DNA from: Streptomyces sp. C10-9-1
GTDB lineage: Bacteria; Actinomycetota; Actinomycetes; Streptomycetales; Streptomycetaceae
NCBI RefSeq assembly: GCF_024497955.1
Contig: NZ_JANHKP010000007.1
Coordinates: forward strand, 124,001 to 188,000
Length of the DNA stretch: 64,000 bases
Direction of reading: 5' to 3'
Below the pieces are notes generated by a model. It did not search any database, was not told the origin of the DNA, and saw only the letters and a list, made by a program, of their open reading frames with translations. Position 1 is the first letter of the stretch. Every line of letters begins with the position of its first letter. Made by a program: the position numbers and the translations under genes. Below are positions 25,161-33,517 of the stretch, one piece after another.

Positions 25161-25544
25161 TCAGACGTCGAGCTGGTCGGCGACCGCCCGGAGCAGTCCG
25201 GCGATCTTCTTCCCCTGCGTCTTGTCGGGGTAGCGCCCCCGCTCCAGCATGGGCGTGATGTTCTCCAGCAGTGTCGTCAGGTCCTGCACGATCGACGCCA
25301 GTTCGTCCGGCTTGCGGCGCTGGGCGGCCGCCACCGAGGGCGCGGGGTCGAGCAGGGTGACGGAGAGGGCCTGGTCGCCGCGCTGGCCCGCGACCACGCC
25401 GAACTCCACCCGCTGGCCCGGCTTCAGCGCGTCGACTCCGGACGGGAGCACGGACGAGTGCACGAAGACGTCGCCGCCGTCGTCGCGGGAGAGAAAGCCG
25501 AAGCCCTTCTCGCTGTTGAACCACTTGACTTTGCCGGTGGGCAC
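25161..25544 (-). CDS. Cold-shock domain protein with C-terminal extension
   Basis: The 127-residue protein has a complete CspA-type domain in residues 1-68: GKVKWFNSEKGFGFL contains RNP1 (KGFGF), and DVFVHSSVL contains RNP2. The following 60 residues (PDELASIVQDLTTLLENI, ERGRYPDKTQGKKIAGLL) form an extra helical domain absent from ordinary 67-residue cold-shock proteins. It should bind single-stranded RNA or DNA, and the extension may mediate dimerisation or partner binding. The GTG at 25544 lies immediately before the domain with a GAGGA upstream. Confidence 0.9.
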   Translation of the reverse strand: MPTGKVKWFNSEKGFGFLSRDDGGDVFVHSSVLPSGVDALKPGQRVEFGVVAGQRGDQALSVTLLDPAPSVAAAQRRKPDELASIVQDLTTLLENITPMLERGRYPDKTQGKKIAGLLRAVADQLDV

Positions 25545-25720
25545 GTCTGTCCTCGTCCTCGTACTCGTGGGGCGCCGGGCGCCGGCCGGGCGCCGGAAAA
25601 CGGCTCTGGATAGCACTACAGCGGGCCGTCCGACCCGCCAGTCTCAAGGCTAATGGTCCACAGGCCGCTGACAAGACGTCCCCGATCGGTTCGTCCGCGG
25701 AGGGGAACTACCCTGGCCGA

Positions 25721-25972
25721 ATGACTGCTACTCCTGCTGGCGACTCCGCGGCACCGGGTGACGGGCTGGTCCGCGTCGGCGCCGTCGTCTTCATCATCGG
25801 CGCGGTGGCCACTCTGGTCACGGTGGCCCCACTGTTCCTGGGGACCGACCCCTTCCCGACCCTCGCATATGCCGTGTCCATGCTGATGGGCGTCGGTTTC
25901 CTGATCGCCGGGGCCGGGGTGATGCGCTCGATCGCCGCGCAGCGGCGTCAGGCCGGATCTACTCGCTCCTGA
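25721..25972 (+). CDS. Small two-helix membrane protein
   Basis: The 83-residue protein has two membrane helices (residues 17-40, VRVGAVVFIIGAVATLVTVA; and 47-70, LAYAVSMLMGVGFLIAGAG), a short disordered N-terminus and a basic C-terminus (RSIAAQRRQ) that would be cytoplasmic. I do not recognise a named family. It is convergent with the HAD gene, and divergent from the cold-shock gene across about 175 bases. Confidence 0.75.
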   Translation: MTATPAGDSAAPGDGLVRVGAVVFIIGAVATLVTVAPLFLGTDPFPTLAYAVSMLMGVGFLIAGAGVMRSIAAQRRQAGSTRS

Positions 25973-25976
25973 CCGC

Positions 25977-26005
25977 CGCCGGAGCGGGCCCTCCGCGCTC
26001 CGGCG
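25977..26005. terminator. Hairpin terminator
   Basis: CGCCGGAGCG (25977-25986) and CGCTCCGGCG (25996-26005) form a perfect 10-bp stem just after the small membrane gene and before the convergent HAD gene. Confidence 0.8.
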
Positions 26006-26033
26006 TCCGCGGGCCGCACCGCGCGGGGCCCGT

Positions 26034-26669
26034 TCAGGACACGGAGCGGTGCTCCTTCAGCCACGCGGGGAACGCGGTCAGGTCGTCGAGCACCACGTCC
26101 GCCCCGGCCCCGCGCAGCGCGGCGGCGTCGCAGGGCCCCGTCGGCACGGCCACCGACAGCGCCCCCGCCGCCCGCGCCCCGCGCACGTCGCCGAGGTGGT
26201 CTCCCACGTACACGGCCGCGTCGTGCTCCCGCAGCGCCTCGGCCTTGGCCTCGGCCCACAGCCAGCCGATCGTGGCGTCCGGGGCGATGCCCAGGTGCGT
26301 CAGGTGCAGCACCGCGTTCGGCTGGTGCTTGGCGGTGACCACGATCGCCCGGCCGCCGAGCTCCCGTACCGCCTCGACCGCCTCCCGGGCACCCGGCATC
26401 GCCGTCGTCGGCCCGATCGCGTGGCGGGGGTACAGCTCCCGGTAGCGGTCGCCCATCTCCCGGATCCGCTCCTCGGGGAACCACTCGGCCAGCTCCTGCT
26501 CCAGCGGCGGGCCGAGGCGGGTGACCGCGAGGTCGGCGTCGATCCACACCCCGGTCTCCGCGGAGAGCGCCCGGTAGGCGGCGTGGATGCCGGGCCGGGA
26601 GTCGATCAGCGTCATGTCGAGGTCGAACCCGACCGTGAACGGCGTCCGGGGGGAGGCGTGCGAGGTCAT
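26034..26669 (-). CDS. HAD-family phosphatase, phosphoglycolate phosphatase-like
   Basis: The 211-residue soluble hydrolase has motif I FDLDMTLIDS, motif II VVTAKHQPNAV, a lysine in the WAEAKAEAL region, and motif III YVGDHLGDVRGARAAG. A helical cap lies between motifs I and II. Layout and length match subfamily IA phosphatases such as phosphoglycolate phosphatase, but the substrate cannot be assigned. An ATG three codons upstream (26678) is equally possible. It is followed at short distance by a large membrane-protein gene on the same strand. Confidence 0.88.
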   Translation of the reverse strand: MTSHASPRTPFTVGFDLDMTLIDSRPGIHAAYRALSAETGVWIDADLAVTRLGPPLEQELAEWFPEERIREMGDRYRELYPRHAIGPTTAMPGAREAVEAVRELGGRAIVVTAKHQPNAVLHLTHLGIAPDATIGWLWAEAKAEALREHDAAVYVGDHLGDVRGARAAGALSVAVPTGPCDAAALRGAGADVVLDDLTAFPAWLKEHRSVS

Positions 26670-26747
26670 GGCCCCCATTGTGCCGGTGCGCCCGGCGGCG
26701 CCGGACAGGCGTTCCCCGGGGCGCGGGACCGGCCCGGAGCGCCCGGG

Positions 26748-27869
26748 TCAGCGCGCCGCGCGGGCCCGCCAGAGGAGGAAGAGCGCCGAGGCGAGGGCCG
26801 CCCCCTTGAGCACCCAGGGCCACGTGCCGGACAGCGCCTCCCCCATGCCGCCCTCGGGGACGGCTGCCCCCCAGCGGCCGTCGAGGCGCCCCCAGAGCCA
26901 GACGAGCCCCGCGGCGACGGCCGCGCCCGGCAGGTACAGGACGGCCGCCTTGGACTGCCCCGGCGTCAGCCGCCGCGAGCCGTAGGCGATGAGCCACCCC
27001 GCCCCGAGCGCGATCAGGGAGCCGGCGACGGCACCGGCGACGAGCAGCACGGCGGCCAGCAGGAGCAGCGGACTGCCGAGGGCCCGCCCGCCCGCCGGGG
27101 CCTCCTCCGCCGCAGGGGCCGCTGCTGCGCCGCGGCGCAGCAGCCGCGGCAGCAGGCGGCGCCCGGCCCGCGGGGCGTCCGGTGCGCCGTCCCCGTCACC
27201 GGCGCCGTCGTCCTGGTCCTCGTCCTGCTCATCGCGCGGCGGCCGGAGTATCTCCGGCACCTCCACCCCGCCGACGAATCCCGGGACCCGGGCTCCCGCG
27301 CCGAACGGCCCCGCGTCGAAGGGGTCCGCGGCGGACGGGGCGGCGCCCATCCGCCACCAGTCCGGTTCGGAGCCGGCGGTGCCGAGTTCGTCCGTGCCCG
27401 CCAGGTGCGGCGGGGAGGCGGCGGGCGGGCCCGGCGCCTCACGCGTCCGGGGGCGGGGCAGCCGCAGCCGCGCCCGGGGCCCGGTCCGCTCCGGGGACGG
27501 CTCCGGCGCCCCGGAGGGCTCCGTCCCGGGAGCCGCGGCGGCCTCGGGCACGGGGGCCGCCTCGGGCACGGGGGCCGCCTCGGGCACGGCGGGCGAGGGG
27601 CCGCCCCGCGGCGCCTCCGGGGGCGCCGCGGCACCGGGGCCGCCGGAGGCCGCCGCGGCGACCACCTCGTGCGGGGTGCCCAGACGGCCGAGGATGCGGC
27701 GCACTCCCGCCGGGCTGCTTCCGCCCACCCGGCCGCGCTGCTTCTCGATCTCGCCCCGCAACTCGGTGACCAGCCGCATCCGCTGCCCGGACGGCAGCTG
27801 GGCCTGCTGGGCCAGGTCCCCGACCCGGCTCAGGTAGTCGTAGACCAGCTGGTCGCTCTCGATCCCCAC
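26748..27869 (-). CDS. Membrane protein with N-terminal helical domain and disordered linker
   Basis: The 373-residue protein starts with a helical cytoplasmic segment (LVYDYLSRVGDLAQQAQLP, RLVTELRGEIEKQRGRVGG, GRLGTPHEVVAAA) resembling the DUF1700/HAAS-like domain of small membrane regulators. A long proline/alanine-rich linker follows, with the repeated PEAAPV unit and an acidic DEQDEDQDDGAGDGDG patch. The C-terminus has four membrane helices (about residues 255-370). GTG 27869 is supported by AGGGGA just upstream. It is divergent from the helicase-associated gene. Its partner and function are unknown. Confidence 0.8.
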   Translation of the reverse strand: MGIESDQLVYDYLSRVGDLAQQAQLPSGQRMRLVTELRGEIEKQRGRVGGSSPAGVRRILGRLGTPHEVVAAAASGGPGAAAPPEAPRGGPSPAVPEAAPVPEAAPVPEAAAAPGTEPSGAPEPSPERTGPRARLRLPRPRTREAPGPPAASPPHLAGTDELGTAGSEPDWWRMGAAPSAADPFDAGPFGAGARVPGFVGGVEVPEILRPPRDEQDEDQDDGAGDGDGAPDAPRAGRRLLPRLLRRGAAAAPAAEEAPAGGRALGSPLLLLAAVLLVAGAVAGSLIALGAGWLIAYGSRRLTPGQSKAAVLYLPGAAVAAGLVWLWGRLDGRWGAAVPEGGMGEALSGTWPWVLKGAALASALFLLWRARAAR

Positions 27870-28005
27870 GGACGTCCCCTGCGCCGACTGCGTGTCCCCG
27901 GCGGACCGCGCCACCGCCCCGGACCGGAAGGCTCTCCGGCCGAGGCGCTCCGGCCCGGCCCGCCCTGCCCCCGACCGTAGCGGTCCAGCGGCTACCGTGG
28001 GGCGG

Positions 28006-30513
28006 ATGGGGACGATGCCCGAGGGAAGCGGCGGCGGCACGGCCGCCGGACCGCGTACGCTCGCCGAGGCGCTGCGCGCCCGCGGCGACGACGAGCTGGC
28101 CGCGCTGCTGCGCGCCCGGCCCGATCTGCTGAGCCCGGTGCCGAACGACGTCACCCAGCTCGCCACCCGCGCCGCGACCCGTGCCTCCGTGGTGCGCGCC
28201 CTGGAGCACCTGGACCGCTTCACGCTGCAGACCGCCGAGGCGCTGGCCGTCGCGCCGGATCCGGCCGGCCTGGGCGAGCTGCGGGCCCTGCTCACCGGCG
28301 ACGAGCCCGGCCCGGAGATCGCCGCGGCCCTTCCGCACGCGGTCGGCGAACTGCGGCGGCAGGCCCTGGTCTGGGGGGACGACGAGCGGCTGCGGCTGGT
28401 GCGCGTCGCCCGCGAGCTGCTCGCACCGTCCCCGAACCGCCCCTCGCCGACCGGCCTGGGGCCCACCGTGGCCGAGGCGACCGCGGGCATGTCCCCGGGG
28501 CGGCTCCAGGAGCTGATCGCGGCGGCCGGACTGCCCCCGACCCACGATCCGGTGTCCGCGGTCGCGGCGCTCACCGCCCTGTTCCGCGACCGCGAGCGGA
28601 TGGGCCTGCTGCTGGACTCCGCCCCGCCCGAGGCGCTGGCCGTGCTCGACCGGCTGGTCTGGGGCCCTCCGTACGGGGAGGTGACCGCCGCCCCCGCGCC
28701 TCCGGTGCAGTGGCTGCGCGACCGGGGCCTGCTGCTGCCCGCCTCGCCGAGGACCGTCGTCCTGCCCCGGGAGGCGGCGCTGCACCTGCGCGGCGGGCGG
28801 GCGCACCGGTTGCCTGAGCCCGTGCCGCCGACGGTGGCGGCGAGCGCCGAGCGCCGCCCACAGGTTGTGGACGGCACCGCGGCCGGACAGGCGTACACGG
28901 CGCTCACCACCGTCGAGGACCTGCTCAAGGACTGGCACGAGGGCGGCCCGCCCGTGCTGCGGGCCGGGGGGCTGTCGGTGCGCGACCTCAAGCGCACCGC
29001 GGTCGCGCTCGACACCACGGAGCCGCTCGCCGCCTTCTGGCTCGAACTGGCCTACGCCGCGGGCCTGCTGGCCTCCGACGGCGAGGCCGACGAGCGGTAC
29101 GCGCCCACCCCGGCCTACGACGAGTGGCTGGAGCTGCCCCCGGCGGAGCGCTGGGCCGCCCTGGCACTCGCCTGGCTGCCGGGCACCCGCGCCCCCGGCC
29201 TGGCCGGCGGACAGGACTCCAAGGGCCGCGCGCTGTCGGCGCTCGGCCCGGGGCTGGACCGCCCTGCCGTCGCGGAGGTCCGCCGCAGGGTCCTCGGCCT
29301 GCTGGCCGGGCTGCCCGAGGGCGCGGTCCCCGACGCGGCTGCGCTGCGCGACCGGCTGCGCTGGGAGCGGCCGCTGCGCGGTGAGGGGGCGGGCGCGGGG
29401 CGCGACCTGCGCGACCGGGCCGCGGACTGGGCGCTCGCCGAGGCCGAACTGCTGGGCGTGACGGGGCGCGGGGCGCTCTCCGCACACGCCCGCGCACTGC
29501 TGCCGCCCCCCGACGCCGACGGCGGGGCCGCCGGTCCCGGCCCGGACGCGGCCGCCGCGGACCGGCGCGCCCGGGCCGTGGACCTCCTGGCCGCCCTGCT
29601 GCCCGAACCGCTCGACCACGTGCTGCTCCAGGCCGACCTGACGGCCGTGGCCCCCGGCCCCCTCCAGCGCCCCCTCGCCGAGGCGCTGTCCGTCCTCGCG
29701 GACGTCGAGTCCAAGGGCGGGGCGACCGTCTACCGCTTCACGCCCGGCTCGGTGCGCCGGGCCCTGGACGCCGGGCGTACCGCCTCCGAGCTGCACGCCT
29801 TCCTCGCCGCCCATGCCCGCACCCCGGTACCGCAGCCGCTCAGCTACCTCATCGACGACGTGGCCCGCCGCCACGGCCATCTGCGGATCGGCGCGGCCTC
29901 GGCGTACGTACGCTGCGACGACGACGCCCTGCTCGGCGAGATCCTGGCCGACCGGCGCGCCCAGGGGCTCGGCCTGCGCCGCCTCGCACCCACGGTGCTC
30001 GCCGCCCAGTCGGACCCGGGCACCCTGCTGGAGGGGCTGCGGGCGATGGGCTTCGCCCCGGCGGCGGAGTCGGCGGAGGGCGACGTGCTGATCACCCGCG
30101 CACACGCCCGGCGCACCCCGCCCCGCACGCCTCCGTCCCCCGTGCCGGACGGCCCGCCGGTACCCGACCGGACGCTGCTCGGCGCGGCGGTGAAGGCGAT
30201 CCGGGCAGGCGACCGGGCCGCCACCGTGGAGCGCAAACCGGCACCGGCCGCCGCCGCCCGGCCCGTCGCCGACGGCGGCGCACTGCCGCGCACCAGCCCG
30301 GCGGACACCCTGGCCACGGTCCAGGCCGCGGCCATGACCGGCTCGGCGCTGTGGATCGGCTACGTGAACGCCGACGGTGCCGCCAGCCAGCGGGTCATCG
30401 CACCGGTCCGCGTCGAGGGCGGCTTCGTCACGGGCTACGACCACACGGCGGACGAGGTGCGCACCTACCCCCTGCACCGCATCACGGGCGTCGCCGAACT
30501 CGCCGAGGACTGA
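28006..30513 (+). CDS. Helicase-associated protein (XPB/Ssl2-type helicase_C_3 with C-terminal WYL-like domain)
   Basis: The 835-residue protein begins with a helical region (LAEALRARGDDELAALLRARPDL) and a series of helical repeats. It then has the helicase_C_3/XPB-associated segment (DHVLLQADLTAVAPGPL, ALSVLADVESKGGATVYRFT, PQPLSYLIDDVARRHGHLRI). The end (ALWIGYVNADGAASQRVIAP, GGFVTGYDHTADEVRTYPLH) resembles a WYL sensor domain. No Walker A or DEAH motif is present, so it is not itself an ATPase. Such proteins are usually encoded near XPB-like helicases, and one lies 4.4 kb downstream here. The link to DNA repair is an inference. Confidence 0.83.
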   Translation: MGTMPEGSGGGTAAGPRTLAEALRARGDDELAALLRARPDLLSPVPNDVTQLATRAATRASVVRALEHLDRFTLQTAEALAVAPDPAGLGELRALLTGDEPGPEIAAALPHAVGELRRQALVWGDDERLRLVRVARELLAPSPNRPSPTGLGPTVAEATAGMSPGRLQELIAAAGLPPTHDPVSAVAALTALFRDRERMGLLLDSAPPEALAVLDRLVWGPPYGEVTAAPAPPVQWLRDRGLLLPASPRTVVLPREAALHLRGGRAHRLPEPVPPTVAASAERRPQVVDGTAAGQAYTALTTVEDLLKDWHEGGPPVLRAGGLSVRDLKRTAVALDTTEPLAAFWLELAYAAGLLASDGEADERYAPTPAYDEWLELPPAERWAALALAWLPGTRAPGLAGGQDSKGRALSALGPGLDRPAVAEVRRRVLGLLAGLPEGAVPDAAALRDRLRWERPLRGEGAGAGRDLRDRAADWALAEAELLGVTGRGALSAHARALLPPPDADGGAAGPGPDAAAADRRARAVDLLAALLPEPLDHVLLQADLTAVAPGPLQRPLAEALSVLADVESKGGATVYRFTPGSVRRALDAGRTASELHAFLAAHARTPVPQPLSYLIDDVARRHGHLRIGAASAYVRCDDDALLGEILADRRAQGLGLRRLAPTVLAAQSDPGTLLEGLRAMGFAPAAESAEGDVLITRAHARRTPPRTPPSPVPDGPPVPDRTLLGAAVKAIRAGDRAATVERKPAPAAAARPVADGGALPRTSPADTLATVQAAAMTGSALWIGYVNADGAASQRVIAPVRVEGGFVTGYDHTADEVRTYPLHRITGVAELAED

Positions 30514-30585
30514 CGGGCCGCGCGGGCCCCGGGCCCGCCCCGGCCGGGGGCGGCTCCGTCCCTCCCCGGGGCGCCCCGTCCCGGA

Positions 30586-30608
30586 GACGCCCCCGCCGGG
30601 GGCGCGTC
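30586..30608. terminator. Hairpin terminator
   Basis: CGCCCCC (30588-30594) and GGGGGCG (30598-30604), with outer GAC/GTC pairing, form a hairpin between the convergent helicase-associated and FtsX-like genes. It slightly overlaps the 3' end of the latter. Confidence 0.65.
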
Positions 30609-31890
30609 ACCCCGGGGGGCCGCCGTCCGCGGGGCGGCGCCCCGAGGCGAGCCGGATGCCGAGCACCCCCGCCCCGGCCAGCAGCGCGGCCAGGACGGCC
30701 GCGCCCGCCAGCACCCCGGCGGGGTAGCCGATCGCCGGGTCCATGGCGCTCCAGGCGGCCGAGGCGACCGCCCCGCACGCCAGACCGGTGCCGACCACGG
30801 CGGTGTAGCCGAGGAGGAACTCCTCGCTGCCGATCGCGCGGACCCGGCCGCGGGTCAGGCCCAGGGCGCCGAGCAGGCGGTCGCCGCCGCGCCCGGCGGC
30901 CGTGCGGTCGATCGTGCCGAGCGCCAGCACCAGGAAGGTCAGCGAGCCGAGCACGGCGACTCCCCCGAGGATCCAGGAGACGAGCTCCGACTCCTGGAGG
31001 ACGAGGTCCGCCGCGGACACCACGTTCAGCGCAGCGGGGTGGGCGAGGGCCGCCGCGCGGATCGCGTTCTCGAAGCGCGGCTCGCGCGGGGCGATCACCG
31101 CCAGCTCGCCCTCGGGCGTGGGGCTCAGGGTGCCCGGCGGCACGAGGCGCAGCCGCGCCGGGGTGCCGAGCAGCACCGCCAGGCGCCGGGAGCCCTCGGC
31201 CGTCAGGCTCCCGGTCGCCCCGCAAGCCGCCGTTCCGAGCAGCCGCGCGGCGTCGGCGCAGCCGAGGCCCACGCGCAGCACCGGCGGGCCCGAAGAGCCG
31301 GACGGGCCGGAGTCCTGCGGTGCGAGCGGGACCGCGACGGCACCGGGCAGCCCGCGCAGCAGCACCCCGGTGTCCACCCGGTCGAGCGCCCCGCGCAGCA
31401 CGACGGCCTCCGCGGCCGGGTCCCTCGGCGGCGGGGCGTCGAGGTGGCGGACGGCGCCCATCCAGGCGGCGACCACCGGGGCGAGGACCAGCAGCGCGGC
31501 GACGCCGTACAGGGGGCGGACCGCCGACCGCGGGTCGTACTGGAGCCGCCGGCCCGCGAGCACGCCCCGCGGCCCGGACGCCCGGTCCGCCATCCGCCCG
31601 CCGACGGCCCGGGCCACCACCGGCAGTGCCGGGGGGACGCCCACCGCGAGCAGGACCACCCCGGCGAGGGTCGTCGTCGAGGCCGCCTGGCCGTCCCTCA
31701 GCTGCGCCAGCGCCAGCAGCACCAGCCCGGCGGCGGCCGGCGCCGTGCGCGCCACCGGCAGGCGGGGGCGCCCGGCCCGGGGACGGGGCGCCACCCGGTG
31801 CCGGCTCCCCCGGCCACGGCGCTCCGTCACCAGGGCCAGGGCCGCGAAGAGGCAGGGACCTGCGGAGCGGGCACTACGGCCGGTTCCCAC
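30607..31890 (-). CDS. FtsX-like ABC transporter permease, apparently N-terminally truncated
   Basis: The 427-residue protein has membrane segments near residues 50-90 and 127-150, a large extracytoplasmic domain (AVRHLD to about 295), and a C-terminal FtsX-type module with three helices (LVSWILGGVAVLGSLTFLVLA, GALGLTRGRVRAIG cytoplasmic loop, then two more). This equals the C-terminal half of typical eight-to-ten-helix FtsX permeases. Its first 45 residues look like the middle of such a protein, with no signal or first helix. No ATPase gene is adjacent. The 5' part has probably been lost at a junction near 31870-31900, so the gene may be non-functional. Confidence 0.65.
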   Translation of the reverse strand: MGTGRSARSAGPCLFAALALVTERRGRGSRHRVAPRPRAGRPRLPVARTAPAAAGLVLLALAQLRDGQAASTTTLAGVVLLAVGVPPALPVVARAVGGRMADRASGPRGVLAGRRLQYDPRSAVRPLYGVAALLVLAPVVAAWMGAVRHLDAPPPRDPAAEAVVLRGALDRVDTGVLLRGLPGAVAVPLAPQDSGPSGSSGPPVLRVGLGCADAARLLGTAACGATGSLTAEGSRRLAVLLGTPARLRLVPPGTLSPTPEGELAVIAPREPRFENAIRAAALAHPAALNVVSAADLVLQESELVSWILGGVAVLGSLTFLVLALGTIDRTAAGRGGDRLLGALGLTRGRVRAIGSEEFLLGYTAVVGTGLACGAVASAAWSAMDPAIGYPAGVLAGAAVLAALLAGAGVLGIRLASGRRPADGGPPG

Positions 31891-32226
31891 CGGACGGGGC
31901 GTGGTGAACGTCCGAAAGGCGGCAGCCGTCGGCGACTTCGCTCACCACAGCTGTAACTGACAGAACGTCAACAGTTGTGCGGCGACAAGCCGTTGGGCTG
32001 GAAACCCGTTGCTGTCGAACATCCGTCTGACTAACTTTGGCTTTGACCGAAGGTCGGTTCACGGGGGAACGACGCACGACGGTCCGCTGCCGCGACACGG
32101 GCGAGTGCGCTCTCACGCGCCGCCTTCGGCCTCGCGGTCCGGACATCCGCTCCCCATGCGTGCACACGGCCGACACCGCCTGCTGCGGATCGACCGGCCG
32201 CCGCGGGCACGACACGGGGATCCTCA
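31891..32226 (+). promoter_or_regulatory. AT-richer intergenic region with candidate ECF promoter and small palindrome
   Basis: In this 336-base gene-free region, GGAAAC at 32000-32005 is followed 18 bases later by CGTCTGA (32024-32030). That resembles the -35 GGAAC and -10 CGTC/TCTGA pattern of many ECF sigma factors. ACCGA-AGG-TCGGT at 32046-32058 is a perfect small palindrome downstream. Both precede the secreted metalloprotease gene at 32227, implying a leader near 190 bases. Confidence 0.45.
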
Positions 32227-32775
32227 TTGAGAACTTCTCATCTGCGCACCGGAGCACGGATAGCGACTGCCGTCACCGCGGCGACGGCCATCGGACTGGG
32301 CGGGGCGGCCACTGCCCATGCGGACTACTACGACGGGGGCATGCCCGGCCGCTCGTTCAACGTGAAGGCCGTGGGCATCAACGACACGTGGGTCGGGTTC
32401 CTGGACACCGGCCGCAAGAACTGGAACAACGCCAAGGCCGGCGTCTCGATCGGCCGCAAGTCCAGCGCCAAGGCCACGTTCACGGCCGCGCGGTACAAGG
32501 AGAGCTGGTACGGCCTCTACGCGCCGTCCGGCTGGCGACCCGTCAACCGCGTGTTCAAGATCAAGGTGAACGCGCGAACCCTCAGCCGGGACGCGGGATC
32601 CAAGATGACGGAGTGGTCCCGGAGCACCGTGACACACGAGCTGGGACACGCCCTGAGCCTCGACGACAACCCGGGGACCAAGAAGGCGTCGCTGATGAAG
32701 CACGGCCGCAACCGGGCGAAGGTGCAGAAGCCGCTGGCGTACGACGTCTCCGAGGTGAAGAGGATCTACCGATGA
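32227..32775 (+). CDS. Secreted zinc metalloprotease, snapalysin-like
   Basis: The 182-residue precursor has a signal peptide ending ATAHA (cleavage after residue 32) and a mature protein of about 150 residues. The zinc site is HELGHALSLDD: H137, catalytic E138, H141 and, ten residues after the first histidine, D147 as third ligand, the arrangement of snapalysin-type small neutral proteases. SLM (M157) could be the Met-turn. The middle (GFLDTGRKNWNNAKAGVSIG) fits a beta-sheet substrate edge. TTG 32227 is used because GGGGA lies six bases upstream and it gives a complete signal peptide. ATGA overlap with the next gene indicates an operon with the lipoprotein. Confidence 0.83.
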   Translation: MRTSHLRTGARIATAVTAATAIGLGGAATAHADYYDGGMPGRSFNVKAVGINDTWVGFLDTGRKNWNNAKAGVSIGRKSSAKATFTAARYKESWYGLYAPSGWRPVNRVFKIKVNARTLSRDAGSKMTEWSRSTVTHELGHALSLDDNPGTKKASLMKHGRNRAKVQKPLAYDVSEVKRIYR

Positions 32776-33413
32776 TCAAGCTGCGCCGTCTCACCGCGGG
32801 CGGATGCGCGGTTCTCGTCGCACTCGCCGCCTCCGGCTGCTCCGCCGGCGATCCCGCCGAGACCGAGACCGGCTCCGGAAAGCCCGGCGTCGTCGCCTAC
32901 GAGGCGGACTACCCGGCCTTCGACTCACTCGACGCGGTCGTGAAGGAGGCGGACACCATCGTGAAGGGCACCGTCGTCGGCTCGAAGGTCGAGGAGCTGA
33001 TGCCGGAGGTCTCCACCGGGGGCGACCCGCTGACCAACCCGCAGGCCGGCCTCTCCGAGGAGGAGGCGCGGGAGGTCGAACCGGTGGTGATCACCGTCTC
33101 CACGGTGAAGGTCTCCGAGGTGCTGGCCGGTGACGTGAAGGCCGGCGACACGGTCGAGGTCAGCCAGCTCGGAGGCACGCTCGACGGGACGACGTACCGG
33201 GAGGAGCACACCACGACGCTGGCCGAGGACGGCACCCAGTACCTGCTGATGCTGGCCGACCACGGCGACTCGTCGCCGTACGACCTGCTCAACCCCGAGC
33301 AGGCCCTGTACACGGTCGGCACCGACGGGACAGTGCAGCCCGCCGCCGACGGCGGGTTCGGGGAGGCGGGGACGATCGCGGGGCTCAAGGACCGCGCGGC
33401 GCGCGTCAGGTGA
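32772..33413 (+). CDS. Lipoprotein partner of the metalloprotease
   Basis: The 213-residue lipoprotein has lipobox AASGC with acylated C23, a short acidic spacer, then one beta-rich domain. Conserved-looking blocks are LDAVVKEADTIVKGTVVG, VSEVLAGDVKAGDTVEVSQL, TQYLLMLADHG and EQALYTVGTDGTV. The same blocks in the same order appear in the extracytoplasmic part of the anti-sigma-like protein encoded by the convergent gene (DAADLIVRAKLGG, REYVLLLERQDDG, VQGAYGVAGAGAV). It is translationally coupled to the protease and could be its inhibitor, substrate or sensor. No database family name is recalled with confidence. Confidence 0.8.
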   Translation: MIKLRRLTAGGCAVLVALAASGCSAGDPAETETGSGKPGVVAYEADYPAFDSLDAVVKEADTIVKGTVVGSKVEELMPEVSTGGDPLTNPQAGLSEEEAREVEPVVITVSTVKVSEVLAGDVKAGDTVEVSQLGGTLDGTTYREEHTTTLAEDGTQYLLMLADHGDSSPYDLLNPEQALYTVGTDGTVQPAADGGFGEAGTIAGLKDRAARVR

Positions 33414-33421
33414 GCGAGGCC

Positions 33422-33498
33422 GGTGCCGCGGTCGCGGCACCGGCCGACACGGCTCACGGGCAGTGACCCAGGGGGTGCCGTCCGCGGGCGGCACCCCC
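33422..33498. terminator. Two tandem hairpin terminators
   Basis: CGGTGCCGCG/CGCGGCACCG (33421-33442) and GGGGGTGCCG/CGGCACCCCC (33471-33498) form two GC-rich hairpins between the convergent lipoprotein and anti-sigma genes. They insulate the two operons from each other. Confidence 0.8.
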
Positions 33499-33517
33499 CT
33501 TCCGCCCGGTGCGGTGC

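Noticed and set aside
27439..30477. Open frame of about 1000 codons on the minus strand
   Set aside because: It is antisense to the helicase-associated gene, is Gly/Arg/Val/Gln-rich and has no recognisable domain.
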